Below are positions 1 through 8,995 of a DNA stretch of 64,000 nucleotides, in pieces; position 1 is the stretch's first letter; every line of letters begins with the position of its first letter. Below the pieces are notes generated by a model. It saw nothing but the letters and a program-made list of their open reading frames with translations, had not been told where the DNA came from and searched no databases. Both the position numbers and the translations under genes were made by a program. The stretch is from CBDCUQ01 sp965222835. Its GTDB lineage: Bacteria > Pseudomonadota > Alphaproteobacteria > Rhizobiales > Hyphomicrobiaceae. The stretch spans positions 310,001 to 374,000 of the forward strand of contig CBDCUQ010000001.1 in the NCBI GenBank assembly GCA_965222835.1. Direction: 5' to 3'.

Positions 1-301
1 TCGCAAGCAGCGCCTTGGCTAGACCGAGCCAACTCGCGGCACTTGTCGGATCCCCCGCCACCGCACCAGCAAACTTCGCCGATGCGGCCCGCGGGTCGGT
101 CGCAGTGAGACGTGCACCGGCACTGCGAAGCTCAGCCGCCGTCTCGTTCCCCCGTGTCCAGTGTTTTAGGACATAGCGTTCGTAGCGGTCGGCATCGAGG
201 GCAATGCCACGATGTCGAAAGGCTGCGGGGTCTGCGCTGACCTGACCAAGCCCGGCAACGAAAAGCACGAACCCGAAGAAGAGACCGTTGAGAATGCGCA
301 T
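1..301 (-). CDS. N-terminal fragment of a secreted protein, probably alpha-2-macroglobulin family
   Basis: The reading frame opens with ATG at 301 and runs without a stop off the left edge, giving the first 100 residues. Residues 1-23 form a typical Sec signal peptide (basic MR, a hydrophobic core FFGFVLFVAGLG, cleavage near VSA/DP). The mature part contains an alternating Ala-rich helical stretch ending in TSAASWLGLAKALLA. From memory, this resembles the TPR-like leader of rhizobial alpha-2-macroglobulin-type proteins, which are large periplasmic protease-trapping proteins. The diagnostic thioester and MG domains would lie outside the window, so the family is inferred. That it is a secreted protein is clear from the sequence. 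Confidence 0.6.
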   Translation of the reverse strand, partial: MRILNGLFFGFVLFVAGLGQVSADPAAFRHRGIALDADRYERYVLKHWTRGNETAAELRSAGARLTATDPRAASAKFAGAVAGDPTSAASWLGLAKALLA

Positions 302-520
302 AGGAGTTCACCTTGCTGGCGGACGGGGGGGCGACGTCGCATAAGCGGAGTCGTGAGTTCTGGGAGTATGGCGCCGCATCGGGCGATCCGTGAAGCCCAA
401 CAGATGCGATTGTCCGAACCTTGGCGATAACACCGAATTTATCCAAAAATACCGGTGAATGCGCCTAGATCTCGCCACCCGCCCTCTTCAGCCGTAAACC
501 AATATGCGTTTAGACAAACG

Positions 521-548
521 AAAAGGGCCGGCGTTCGCGACCGGCCCC
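521..548 (-). terminator. Hairpin with T-run downstream of the 582-1181 gene
   Basis: On the minus strand a 7-bp perfect GC stem (GGGCCGG / CCGGCCC at 541-547 and 525-531) with a 9-nt loop is followed by TTTT. It lies about 35 bases after the stop of the upstream minus-strand gene, as expected for a Rho-independent terminator. No gene is seen between 302 and 520. Confidence 0.6.
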
Positions 549-581
549 TCGGCATTCCAAATCTCAATCGGTTTCCGGCAA

Positions 582-1181
582 TCAGTGCCGCGTTGCGGCG
601 GTCACCGGTCCATGTTCCGGCGAACCGGCCAGCCCAGGCTCGGGAACCGGCAGATCGCCATTTTGTCCAGCGAAGCGCATGGCCCGGATGTGCGTGACCG
701 GCTGGCTGTTGGACCACATCCTTTCGAACGAACGCCGGGCCCAGGCCGCCTGCGACCCGCTATTTTCCGCGTAGCATTCATAGGCATCCCGCTTTGCCGG
801 ATCGCGGCGCATGCAGTCCCCGATCCAGACGGTTGAAGGCCCGAGCACCAGCTGCTCATGAGCGTCGATCAAGCGGGGATCCGTGCTCCGCCGGCAATTG
901 GTCACCGGGTCAAAGCCAAAAGTCGCGCCACAGCCAGGATGCGCATCGACTCTTGCGAAAATGGCCTCAACGGTGATGCCGGCATTCGCCAGCTCAAGCG
1001 AAAGATCAGAAAGCGCCTTGGCCACCGGGCTGTCGATGGAGAGCGCAACCAGCTGATAAGAGTGAGACGTCTCGCCCGGCGATTTGCGGTTCACGATATC
1101 GCGTAGAATAAACTCACGCAGGCGTTGTACCTTCTCCTCTTTGCGCACGACATGCATCTTGGTCGAGGAGTTGAGCCGCAT
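582..1181 (-). CDS. Protein of unknown function (199 aa)
   Basis: I do not recognise this protein. It begins MRLNSSTKMHVVRKEEKVQR and looks soluble, with no signal peptide or membrane segment. There are four cysteines (motifs HPGCGATFGF, VTNCRRS, IGDCMRRD, YECYAE) and a central IDAHEQLVLG-x5-WIGDCMRRDPAKRDAYE stretch with the look of a conserved core. The C-terminal 30 residues are Gly/Pro/Ala-rich and probably disordered. I chose ATG 1181 because AAAGGGA lies 6-12 bases upstream; the frame is open to an ATG at 1280. It is followed by a terminator-like hairpin at 521-548, suggesting a single-gene transcript. Confidence 0.65.
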   Translation of the reverse strand: MRLNSSTKMHVVRKEEKVQRLREFILRDIVNRKSPGETSHSYQLVALSIDSPVAKALSDLSLELANAGITVEAIFARVDAHPGCGATFGFDPVTNCRRSTDPRLIDAHEQLVLGPSTVWIGDCMRRDPAKRDAYECYAENSGSQAAWARRSFERMWSNSQPVTHIRAMRFAGQNGDLPVPEPGLAGSPEHGPVTAATRH

Positions 1182-1331
1182 CGGGTGTCCCTTTGGGTCA
1201 CGTGCCAGGCGCGCCGGCGCCCGGTCGTCACACGTGACTCCGTTGTTGGACCCCATTAAGGCGGCAAGACTGTTAAGCAACAGTTGACCGGTGACACGAA
1301 TTCGACCCGGTATTTCAGAACCGGTAACGCC

Positions 1332-3932
1332 TCACTCCGCAGCGTCTGGCTTGAAACGCCGAACAAAAGTGACGTCGGTTTCGCTCCAATTCGTCGCGGC
1401 TGACGGCGCATCGTCACCCGATTCACTCTCTGTTTCAGAGACTTCCTCGGCCCTGCGAACATCGCCGGTCACCGCAGTCGATGTGTCCGCTGCCGCCGCG
1501 TTAACATCTGCGAAAGGAAGTGGCGGCGGTGACAGGCACTGCGAGATGCGTGTTGCACCAGCTGCCCGGGCCAGAAGGCTCGGCAGGCTCTGGTCCAAGG
1601 TCGCCTCTGCCAAGGGAATCGTCACTGTCTCTCGCTTCAACACAAGGTCGACCGTCGGTTCCGGCCGCAGCGCCGGAACCGGCTGGTTCTCGGCCATGCC
1701 GGATGGTTCGGCCGTACTCCGCTCCACGTGCCGCGCACTAGCCTCGTCGTCGAACGTCTCGGCGATCCGGGCAGCCCCACCGTCCGAAACGACGACGACC
1801 GAGGACGGTCTTGGCGCCGTGTTATTGTTGGCAGCAGATGCAACCTGATCCTCGGTGTCGTCGTATTGCTCAAGCTCTGCCTTGGCGCTGCGTGCGTACG
1901 CCCCAAAACCGGTAAACCGCGAATCGGCCATCGAGCCGTGCTCAGAGCCGTGGAACGAGCCTGCCTGAGGTTTCGACGTTCTTGCGGAGCGGTTTGACCG
2001 CGATCCAGGGAAAACCACAAGCCCGCCATCCTCCTCTGGCTCTTGCGTGGTGGCCCGGCCCCGCTCCAAACTGCGCGCTTCATGGGTCGCATCGGAGTAT
2101 TGCGCCGCTGTCCCCATAGAACCGTCATAGGGCCCGGTGGGAGGCGGCGCAGCCTGGCTCACAACGGGCGCAAATGGCGGCTCCCATCGCCCGAACTGAT
2201 CCCGCTCGGCATCGGCGCGCCGCAGCCGCTCCGCTTCTGCCCTGCGCGCGGCACCCATCACGGCACCAAGAATAATCTCCGACCACGCACCTTTACGGAA
2301 CCGATAAACACGAAAGGCTTCGGAGTCTGCAAACTTGGAACCCTGCTTGCGAAGCTTCTTCTGGATCTTAGACGTCGTCGGCAGCCAGGTGCGCGTAAAA
2401 ATGCGCTCTTTCTCAAAACTCGCGAACAGATTGGACAAGAGCTGGGCTTCGAGACGCAGGTCTTCGCGCTGCTGCGGGTTCATCCGTTGCGGGGCGTCGA
2501 GCGGCACTGCCACATAATAATCGCCGTTGAGATCAAAGACGACATGCCGGAACAGCTCGAAGCTCTCGCGCACTTCGCGGTCGCGGTGAATATCGTTAAA
2601 GCGCGACAGGATCTCGATCACCGGCCCGCGTTCAGCCTCGCGCATCTTCGGCATAAGACCGTGCAACCGGTTGACGGGACGGCCAATCGACACCAGAAAC
2701 AGGCAGAGATCGACAAAAAAGGCGATGGCCAGCGGAATATAATCGCGCCGTGAGAGCCCCGCGCCCTCCTGAGAAAGCGCAACGGGTGCACGGCCCGGCT
2801 CGACCAACTGCACGGCCTTTTGCTGAAGCTCCCGCAATTCGTCCGCCGAGGGTGGAAGCTTGAACGAGAGAAGACCATAAAACGTGGCCGAAAGACGCCG
2901 AAACGCCTCAAGCGTTGCCTCCGAACCTTCAACGGCGGCGATCTCTGGTTTCTTGAGTTCGGGCAGCTGATCGATGGCGCGGACGGCACCCTTGAGCGCC
3001 TGTTGCAACTGCGGATCGGGACAAACGAAGCCGCCCTTTTTGGGATCGCCAAACGTGCTCTTGTTGGCCCGTTCGTTGAGATCGGCGCGCAGCTGCTTCA
3101 ATTGCGGATCAGTGCGAAACGCATTGAAGCCCGTGACCGTCAGCTCAAGTTTGCGCGACAATGCCCGCATAAACGCGTTACGCGTACCCGTCTTGGCATC
3201 AAACGTCGAGGCGTCCGCACTACCGATCTTTGCCAGATCCCCATCCAGGGCTGCAATCGACGTCTTGACGGACTCCACGCGGCCTTTGACGAAATCTGAT
3301 GCAAACGTGAACTTACTCGCGTCCGCATCGCGCATCTTCCGCCGCGGCCCATCGCCCGGCCGCGAGTTGGGACACGACGTTCCTTTTGTTCGCTCAAGCT
3401 CAGCCTTTTCCCGCGAGACGGCAGCGAGCTGGACAAGCGTCGCATTGAGTTGCTCGAGCCGCGTCGACGCCGCGTGCAAAGAAGCCTGCACCTGCGTGAC
3501 GGCCGATTCCGCCGACCGCGAGCTTTCCGACCGGCTCTCCAGGACCTTCCAATAAAAGCCAAAGCCGAAGCCGACGGAAATGATGGTGAGAAAGACATAA
3601 CCCGCGACGTAGCAGAGCTTGGTAGCGAGCCCCACCGGCGAGAACATCTGATCCAGCAACCAGATGATCATCGTCATCAGCATCGCCACCGAAAAGCCGA
3701 TGATGATTTTATGAACGAATGGCAGGCTGCCCAGGTTGGATTCGATCAACTCAAGCATGCCGATGTAGGTCGCAACCCACGACAGCGCGCCAAGACCGAT
3801 AACCAAGAGGAGTTTTTTGATATCCCGCGTTTGGCGCCCCGACTGCCCGTCCTCGGGATCCAGTTCACCAAAGTCCTGCGGGAACGAGCGTGTCGTCGCA
3901 CGCACTGTGCCAGCGTCCGGGCTAAACGTCAT
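1332..3932 (-). CDS. Large four-helix membrane protein with periplasmic coiled coil and long cytoplasmic tail (unknown function)
   Basis: The 866-residue protein has a cytoplasmic N terminus, three closely spaced membrane helices (about 40-62, 73-97 and 103-127), a mostly helical, coiled-coil-like segment of about 270 residues, and a fourth helix near 398-417. It then has a cytoplasmic domain of about 150 residues and a roughly 300-residue low-complexity, charged, probably disordered tail. The segment between helices 3 and 4 is periplasmic by topology and has cysteines at about 187 and 304 that could form a disulfide. The tail after about residue 570 is rich in Ala, Arg, Glu and Ser. I do not recognise a family. 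The architecture (a helical hairpin outside, a large domain inside) suggests a sensing or scaffolding role, which is inference. The gene stands alone. Confidence 0.75.
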   Translation of the reverse strand: MTFSPDAGTVRATTRSFPQDFGELDPEDGQSGRQTRDIKKLLLVIGLGALSWVATYIGMLELIESNLGSLPFVHKIIIGFSVAMLMTMIIWLLDQMFSPVGLATKLCYVAGYVFLTIISVGFGFGFYWKVLESRSESSRSAESAVTQVQASLHAASTRLEQLNATLVQLAAVSREKAELERTKGTSCPNSRPGDGPRRKMRDADASKFTFASDFVKGRVESVKTSIAALDGDLAKIGSADASTFDAKTGTRNAFMRALSRKLELTVTGFNAFRTDPQLKQLRADLNERANKSTFGDPKKGGFVCPDPQLQQALKGAVRAIDQLPELKKPEIAAVEGSEATLEAFRRLSATFYGLLSFKLPPSADELRELQQKAVQLVEPGRAPVALSQEGAGLSRRDYIPLAIAFFVDLCLFLVSIGRPVNRLHGLMPKMREAERGPVIEILSRFNDIHRDREVRESFELFRHVVFDLNGDYYVAVPLDAPQRMNPQQREDLRLEAQLLSNLFASFEKERIFTRTWLPTTSKIQKKLRKQGSKFADSEAFRVYRFRKGAWSEIILGAVMGAARRAEAERLRRADAERDQFGRWEPPFAPVVSQAAPPPTGPYDGSMGTAAQYSDATHEARSLERGRATTQEPEEDGGLVVFPGSRSNRSARTSKPQAGSFHGSEHGSMADSRFTGFGAYARSAKAELEQYDDTEDQVASAANNNTAPRPSSVVVVSDGGAARIAETFDDEASARHVERSTAEPSGMAENQPVPALRPEPTVDLVLKRETVTIPLAEATLDQSLPSLLARAAGATRISQCLSPPPLPFADVNAAAADTSTAVTGDVRRAEEVSETESESGDDAPSAATNWSETDVTFVRRFKPDAAE

Positions 3933-4248
3933 GGGGCCGACCTGCCAACTGGGCGTGCACCGGAAGCTCGTTTCTTATCGATGTACCAACTCTCAGGCCA
4001 TCGTTTGTGCTTCAGATGCGAAACGCAACGTCTTGTTGTTTCAGCTGATCAACCCCCGCGTCATCCGCCTCATGAATTAGAAAGGCAATTTGGCCGCAGT
4101 GCGGCCAAGGCGTGTCGGCATTCGAGCGAACCCAGGGAATTGCCGGTCGTAACCCACCGTTCGCCCGCGAAATGCCGCGATTGGACGGCGCTCGTGCACG
4201 ACACCGGCCTGCGAGGACCGCAGGCACTGAACAAGAAGAACAAAGCGC
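3933..4248. other. Intergenic region with one short palindrome
   Basis: These 316 bases separate the stop of the P450 gene from the start of the 866-aa membrane protein gene, both on the minus strand. The only structure I see is a perfect 9-bp inverted repeat with a 1-nt loop at 4090-4108 (TTGGCCGCA / TGCGGCCAA). It has no clear T-run on either side, so it could be a weak terminator for the P450 gene or an operator. Promoter elements for the downstream gene should lie here but none is convincing. Confidence 0.4.
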
Positions 4249-5628
4249 CTAGCTCAGCTCATGCATCTTGAAGTGCAGGCCGCCCTTCGGCGTCAGTGTG
4301 ACCGTTGCATTGATGCCGGCCGGATTAGGGCCGACGTATTCGGGCCGGAAGCGGCGCAGGAGCTGTGACAGAGCCAGCGTATTCTCGACCTGGCTCATGG
4401 CGCCCCCGATACACGAGCGCTTGCCGCCACCGAACGGCAGGTAGGAATACTTCACCTGTTTCTTGGCCGCACCGCCCATCCAGCGTTCGGGGCGGAAGAC
4501 TTCCGGCTCGTCCCAGAACTTGGGATTGTGATGCGCACCATAGGCAAACAGCACAATACGATCGCCGGGTCGCACTTCCTTTTCGCCGATCACATCATGC
4601 TCTGCCGCAACACGAATTAGACCCCAAATTGGCGGATAGAGTCGCATCGTCTCCTGAATAACCGCACGCGTATAGGCTAGCGCCGAATAATCCGCCGCCG
4701 TCGGCTCACGATCACCGACAACCTCTTCGCCCTCGCGGCGAATGCGTTCGGCCGCCTCAGGATGGCGCGCCGTCTCGTAAAGCGACCAAGCAAGTGTCAG
4801 CGCGGTGGTTTCTGTGCCGGCCCAAAGGTATTGCTTCAGCTCGTCGACCGCCTGCTCCTGATCGAATTCTGGGAACGATTCGTCGGCCACGGCAGCCTGG
4901 ATCATCTTCAGGAGCGTGCGCTCGCGCTCTTCCCGCGGGTCGGCCGCGATCACTGCTGGTGGTACCGACCACCAGGCCTCCATGGCCTTGGCGGCGTCCT
5001 CATCGGTCACCTCAAACAGCTCACCCGCCTGGCGCTTCAAGCGGATCTCCTTGTGATTCATCACATCGGTGTAGATCTTCACGCTCTTGAATACGAAGTG
5101 CGGATTAAAGGGCATATCGCGGTCGAACAGCGCCTTGCAGATCATGTCGGCCGCAAGCGTCCAGGTTTGCTCGACCATCTCAAAGCTCTCGCCGGAGCGC
5201 GCGTAGTCTGCCCAGATCGCCATCTTCGCCTTGATGGCCTGATTGAAGTACGGAATGTACTCGGCAAACATATCGGGGTGGAAAGCCGGCTGCTGCGGCA
5301 TCCGTATTTTCTGCCACAGCGCCCCGTCATGCGTAATCATCGCCTTGCCGAAGATCGGCTTTAGGCCATCAAAGTACTTGATGTACGAATCCGCCTTCGC
5401 CACGAGCACATGTTTGAAATGCTCGGGCTCCGTCAGCAGAACGACGCGCTCGTTGCCGATGTTGACGGGAATAACAGGACCGTATCGATCCGCCATCTGC
5501 ATAAGAATGCGCATGGGATTTTCGGCATCGGTCTTGGTCAGCGCGGTCAGCTTGAACCAAATGCTGCTTTCGTCGCCAAGCCCCTGGGCTGGCGACGGCT
5601 TCTGCTGCGTAGACTGCTGAATGCTCAT
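4249..5628 (-). CDS. Cytochrome P450
   Basis: This 459-residue heme-thiolate monooxygenase carries all P450 hallmarks: the I-helix oxygen-activation motif AGTETT at 270-275, the K-helix ExxR at E326-R329 (ETMRLYPP), the PERF-like FRPERW near 379-384, and the heme-binding loop FGGGKRSCIGG with the axial cysteine C406. The length and the ETMRLYPP signature resemble the CYP4/CYP102-like branch that oxidises fatty acids or terpenoids, but the substrate cannot be read from sequence. There is no N-terminal membrane anchor, so it is cytosolic. No ferredoxin or reductase gene is nearby, so it must use redox partners encoded elsewhere. It starts at ATG 5628 with GGAGACAAAG just upstream. Confidence 0.95.
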   Translation of the reverse strand: MSIQQSTQQKPSPAQGLGDESSIWFKLTALTKTDAENPMRILMQMADRYGPVIPVNIGNERVVLLTEPEHFKHVLVAKADSYIKYFDGLKPIFGKAMITHDGALWQKIRMPQQPAFHPDMFAEYIPYFNQAIKAKMAIWADYARSGESFEMVEQTWTLAADMICKALFDRDMPFNPHFVFKSVKIYTDVMNHKEIRLKRQAGELFEVTDEDAAKAMEAWWSVPPAVIAADPREERERTLLKMIQAAVADESFPEFDQEQAVDELKQYLWAGTETTALTLAWSLYETARHPEAAERIRREGEEVVGDREPTAADYSALAYTRAVIQETMRLYPPIWGLIRVAAEHDVIGEKEVRPGDRIVLFAYGAHHNPKFWDEPEVFRPERWMGGAAKKQVKYSYLPFGGGKRSCIGGAMSQVENTLALSQLLRRFRPEYVGPNPAGINATVTLTPKGGLHFKMHELS

Positions 5629-5860
5629 TCTTTGTCTCCGGGTGGCCTACGCGTCGGGCGACGGACGTCTTAGCTCAACCGCCCTTGAACGCGGGTTACA
5701 TGCGGGACACAGCAATCCTCAACGCTCGTATGGAGCGTAAGCGGTCCAACGTATGGCCTGCCACTTAAGTCACCGCATGGGGTACCATTTTGCCCGAGAT
5801 CAAGTCCATGCCGGGCATAGCGCCGCGTCAATTTGCAGACGCGGCAAAAAAGGCCACCGG

Positions 5861-6535
5861 TCATGTCTTTTCCGCATAACCCAGCGCCGGAGAAAACAGG
5901 CTGTCCATTTGGTTAACCCGCTGTGCAAGAACGATTCTTTCGCCCTCGACCCTTGCATCCCCGCGAGCAAAAAGCGCCAGAGCGTGAGAGTATAGGCGGT
6001 GCTCTGCGGCAAGCACGCGCTCCCCGAGCGTATCGGCCGTATCGTCGTCCAAAACAGGAACAGCGGCCTGGGCGATGATCGGTCCCGTGTCCATGTCGGG
6101 CCGCACCACATGCACCGTGCAACCATGAATCCGCACGCCAGCCGCCAACGCCCGCGCATGCGTGTTGAGTCCCCTGAAGGCCGGAAGCAAAGCAGGATGG
6201 ATGTTAAGCAGTTTGTCCCGCCATTTCTCGACAAAGCCGGCCGTCAGGAGCCGCATGAACCCAGCGAGACAAACGAGATCGGCCTTCGACATCTCGAGCA
6301 CCGACTGAAGTTGGCCCTCGAAGTGTTCGCGGTTCTCATAAAGTTTGTGATCGAGCGCGAGCGTCGGAACACCCTCCGACTGCGCCCATTCGAGACCCGC
6401 GGCATCCGGCCGGTTCGAGATGACGATTACAGGCTCGGCCGGATATTTGGGGTCACGCATCGCTTCAACGAGGCTCATCATGTTCGAGCCGCGCCCGGAA
6501 ATAAGAATGGCCGTGCGCTTTTTGGCAATGGTCAT
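5861..6535 (-). CDS. purN: Phosphoribosylglycinamide formyltransferase
   Basis: PurN transfers the formyl group of 10-formyl-THF to GAR in step 3 of purine synthesis. The 224-residue protein has the N-terminal ISGRGSNM phosphate-binding loop and the catalytic set N111 and H113 (NIHPALLP) and D149 (in PDMDTGP). Its ATG overlaps the purM stop by four bases (ATGA at 6532-6535), so purM and purN are translationally coupled. The length is normal for the family. It depends on 10-formyl-THF, the product of the FtfL encoded at 31130-32806. Confidence 0.97.
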   Translation of the reverse strand: MTIAKKRTAILISGRGSNMMSLVEAMRDPKYPAEPVIVISNRPDAAGLEWAQSEGVPTLALDHKLYENREHFEGQLQSVLEMSKADLVCLAGFMRLLTAGFVEKWRDKLLNIHPALLPAFRGLNTHARALAAGVRIHGCTVHVVRPDMDTGPIIAQAAVPVLDDDTADTLGERVLAAEHRLYSHALALFARGDARVEGERIVLAQRVNQMDSLFSPALGYAEKT

Positions 6536-7665
6536 AGGGCGTGCCTCAGCTTGCCTGAATAGCTGAGCGCCCAGGCGCCACCCTTGCCCTTGGCGCTACT
6601 ACGCTCACCACCAGGCGCAGTCACTTCGCCGATGGGGACCGGATGTTCCCCAGTGTCCTTGAGAGCGGCCAGAACGGCGTCGGCTTTTTCTTTCGCAGCG
6701 ACCAAGACCATACCGATCCCGCAGTTGAATGTGCGCAGCATATCTTCGTCAGCGAGGTGCCCGACTTTGGCAAGCCAGCCAAAAACGGAGGGTGACGACC
6801 AAGCACCGAGGTCGATACGGGCCGCAACAGTCTCCGGCAGAACGCGCGGCAGATTTTCCGTCAAACCGCCTCCCGTGATATGCGAAAGCGCCTTGACCGC
6901 CCCCGAGGGACCACCGCCACCCGTGGCACGCAACGTACGGAGCAACCCCGTCACATAAAGGCGCGTCGGAGCCAACAAAGCCTCAGCAACGGTTTTGCCA
7001 GGCGCAAATGGCGCGGCGGCGTCCCAGGCAAGACCCTCGTTAGCAACGAGCTTGCGCACCAGCGAGTACCCGTTGGAATGCACGCCGGACGAAGGAAGCC
7101 CGATCAGAACATCACCCACTGCGATGTCGCTTCGCGGAAGAATCTCCCCGCGCTCGACGGCCCCCACCGCAAAGCCGGCAAGATCGTAATCGTTCCCCCG
7201 ATACATACCGGGCATCTCGGCCGTCTCGCCCCCGATGAGCGCGCAACCGGCTTCGCGGCAGCCCTCTGCAATGCCGGCGATCACATCGCGCCCCGTTGCG
7301 AGATCGAGCTTGCCGACGGCAAAATAGTCGAGAAAGAAAAGCGGCTCGGCACCGGCCACGACCAGATCATTCACACACATGGCGACGAGATCGATACCGA
7401 TCGTCTTGTGCTGACCGGTGTCGATGGCAATCTTCAGCTTTGTCCCAACACCATCATTCGAAGCGACAAGTATCGGATCGGTGAACCCCGCACGCTTCAG
7501 ATCGAACAAACCACCGAATCCGCCCAGATCGGCATCTGCACCGGGGCGCCGGGTCGCCTTGACCAAAGGCTTGATTGCCTCGACAAGGGCGTTGCCAGCA
7601 TCAATATCCACACCCGACTGATGGTACGTGATCGGCGCGCCGCGTGTGTTATCTGTGCCGGTCAT
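6532..7665 (-). CDS. purM: Phosphoribosylformylglycinamidine cyclo-ligase (AIR synthetase)
   Basis: PurM converts FGAM to AIR with ATP in the purine pathway. The sequence shows the characteristic YHQSGVDIDAGN start, the ASNDGVGTK loop, the LDYFAVGKL segment, GETAEMPGMY and the C-terminal FNCGIGM motif. I prefer ATG 7665 (MTGTDNTRG), which gives 377 residues, over the in-frame start at 7707, because family members begin shortly before YxxSGVDID. It is the first gene of a purM-purN operon and is divergent from the DUF2066 gene, so its promoter lies in 7666-7816. Confidence 0.97.
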   Translation of the reverse strand: MTGTDNTRGAPITYHQSGVDIDAGNALVEAIKPLVKATRRPGADADLGGFGGLFDLKRAGFTDPILVASNDGVGTKLKIAIDTGQHKTIGIDLVAMCVNDLVVAGAEPLFFLDYFAVGKLDLATGRDVIAGIAEGCREAGCALIGGETAEMPGMYRGNDYDLAGFAVGAVERGEILPRSDIAVGDVLIGLPSSGVHSNGYSLVRKLVANEGLAWDAAAPFAPGKTVAEALLAPTRLYVTGLLRTLRATGGGGPSGAVKALSHITGGGLTENLPRVLPETVAARIDLGAWSSPSVFGWLAKVGHLADEDMLRTFNCGIGMVLVAAKEKADAVLAALKDTGEHPVPIGEVTAPGGERSSAKGKGGAWALSYSGKLRHAL

Positions 7666-7816
7666 TGGACCTCGGGTAGAATTCGAGAGAGAATGCCAAA
7701 GATACACCCAATTTCCGCCAAGTTCGGAGAGCGGAAGTGGGAAGAAACCGGGTCCGTAGCAGCTTGCCGTGCGACCGGCAACCAGGCGGGGTCAAGGACA
7801 CACGAGGGAACCGCGC

Positions 7817-8932
7817 GTGCAATCCGCATCTAAGAAAACGATCACGGCTTTCGCGAGCGCATTCGTAGCACTGCTGGCCGCACTGAATACGCCCGCCTGG
7901 TCGTCCGATAAGGCCTATACCGTTGGCAATTATCCGGTCGAAGCCGTCGCCGCAAATGCCGTCGCGGCCAAGGAGAAAGCGCTCGCCGAAGGCCAGGAAG
8001 CCGCATTCCGGTCTCTCCTGAAACGCCTGGTTCCCGTGACCGCCTACCCTCAACTCGAACGCTTCAAGGATCTCAGAGCCGCCGAGATCGTTGATGGTGT
8101 ACGCGTTCGCTCCGAACAGAACTCCCGGACACGGTACATCGCCAGTCTTGACTTCACATATCGCGCAGAAGCCGTGCGGGATCTCCTTGCCCGTCAGTCC
8201 ATCCCTTTTGTTGAGGAGCTGGCACCCGAGATCGTACTCGTGCCCATAAAGAAAGAAGCGGCCCCCGCGGCGGAAGGCAGCCTTGCTCAGGAATTCCACG
8301 CGGCACAAGGCACCTGGAACAATGCTTGGCACGGCCTCGACCTCGAAAACACGTTGACGCCGGCTCGCATCGCACCGCTGCGCGAACGCGCAAGCGAAAG
8401 CGTAATCCGCAAGGCAATGTCCGAGCCAGTTGAAGCTGAAGCCGTTTTGTCAGCAACGTACAGTTCCGAAAATGTCGTGCTCGCAATCGCTGAGATCGAT
8501 AAGTCGACCAAGCGTCTCAACGTGACACTTGCCGGACGGGACGCGGTCGGCCCCATCGCCTGGTCTCGCGCCTACCGTATCTATGACGGCGACATCGCCT
8601 ATGCGATGGAGTTCGCATCCGTCGTCAGTCTGGGTGTCCTCGAAGGCCGCTGGAAAACGTTGAAGAGCGGCGGCGCCTTCGCCATGGGCGGCGGCGAGGA
8701 GATCGAGCTGCTCGTGCAATTCTCGACGAGGGAGGAATGGCGTGACCTCCGCGGCCGCATTCTCGAGTTACCTGGCATTGCGGATGTACGGGTCAATGCG
8801 GTGTCCGAAGGCACGGCGTCAATGGCTGTTAAGTATCCGGGCGGCGGCCGCCCACTTTCCGCAGCTCTTGCCCGCCAAGGCGTCAGCCTTGTCCAATCCT
8901 CCGGCGTATGGCTATTGCGAACGGGTTATTGA
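7817..8932 (+). CDS. DUF2066 domain-containing exported protein
   Basis: The family is conserved but of unknown function and is often found beside purM and a DnaA-like hda gene in proteobacteria. I chose GTG 7817 because GAGGGAA lies 7 bases upstream; this gives a 371-residue product starting (V/M)QSASKKTITAFAS with a clear signal peptide and cleavage near AWS/SDK. The N-terminal third (KAYTVGNYPVEA, then a helix EGQEAAFRSLLKRLVP) is the recognisable DUF2066 core, followed by a mixed alpha/beta region. It is exported to the periplasm. The next gene lies 63 bases downstream on the same strand, so it is probably cotranscribed with the phosphatidyltransferase and hdaA. Confidence 0.85.
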   Translation: MQSASKKTITAFASAFVALLAALNTPAWSSDKAYTVGNYPVEAVAANAVAAKEKALAEGQEAAFRSLLKRLVPVTAYPQLERFKDLRAAEIVDGVRVRSEQNSRTRYIASLDFTYRAEAVRDLLARQSIPFVEELAPEIVLVPIKKEAAPAAEGSLAQEFHAAQGTWNNAWHGLDLENTLTPARIAPLRERASESVIRKAMSEPVEAEAVLSATYSSENVVLAIAEIDKSTKRLNVTLAGRDAVGPIAWSRAYRIYDGDIAYAMEFASVVSLGVLEGRWKTLKSGGAFAMGGGEEIELLVQFSTREEWRDLRGRILELPGIADVRVNAVSEGTASMAVKYPGGGRPLSAALARQGVSLVQSSGVWLLRTGY

Positions 8933-8995
8933 TGCGCCGCACATAGGAGATGCGGCAATTAAGGATTTAGGTACGCCACAACATCGCCTCGACGA

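Noticed and set aside
4090..4108. 9-bp palindrome TTGGCCGCA / TGCGGCCAA as a strong terminator
   Set aside because: A 1-nt loop and no T-run make a standard terminator unlikely; kept only as a note in the intergenic entry.
3450..4271. 273-codon open frame on the plus strand
   Set aside because: Antisense to the 866-residue membrane protein and to intergenic sequence; no motif.
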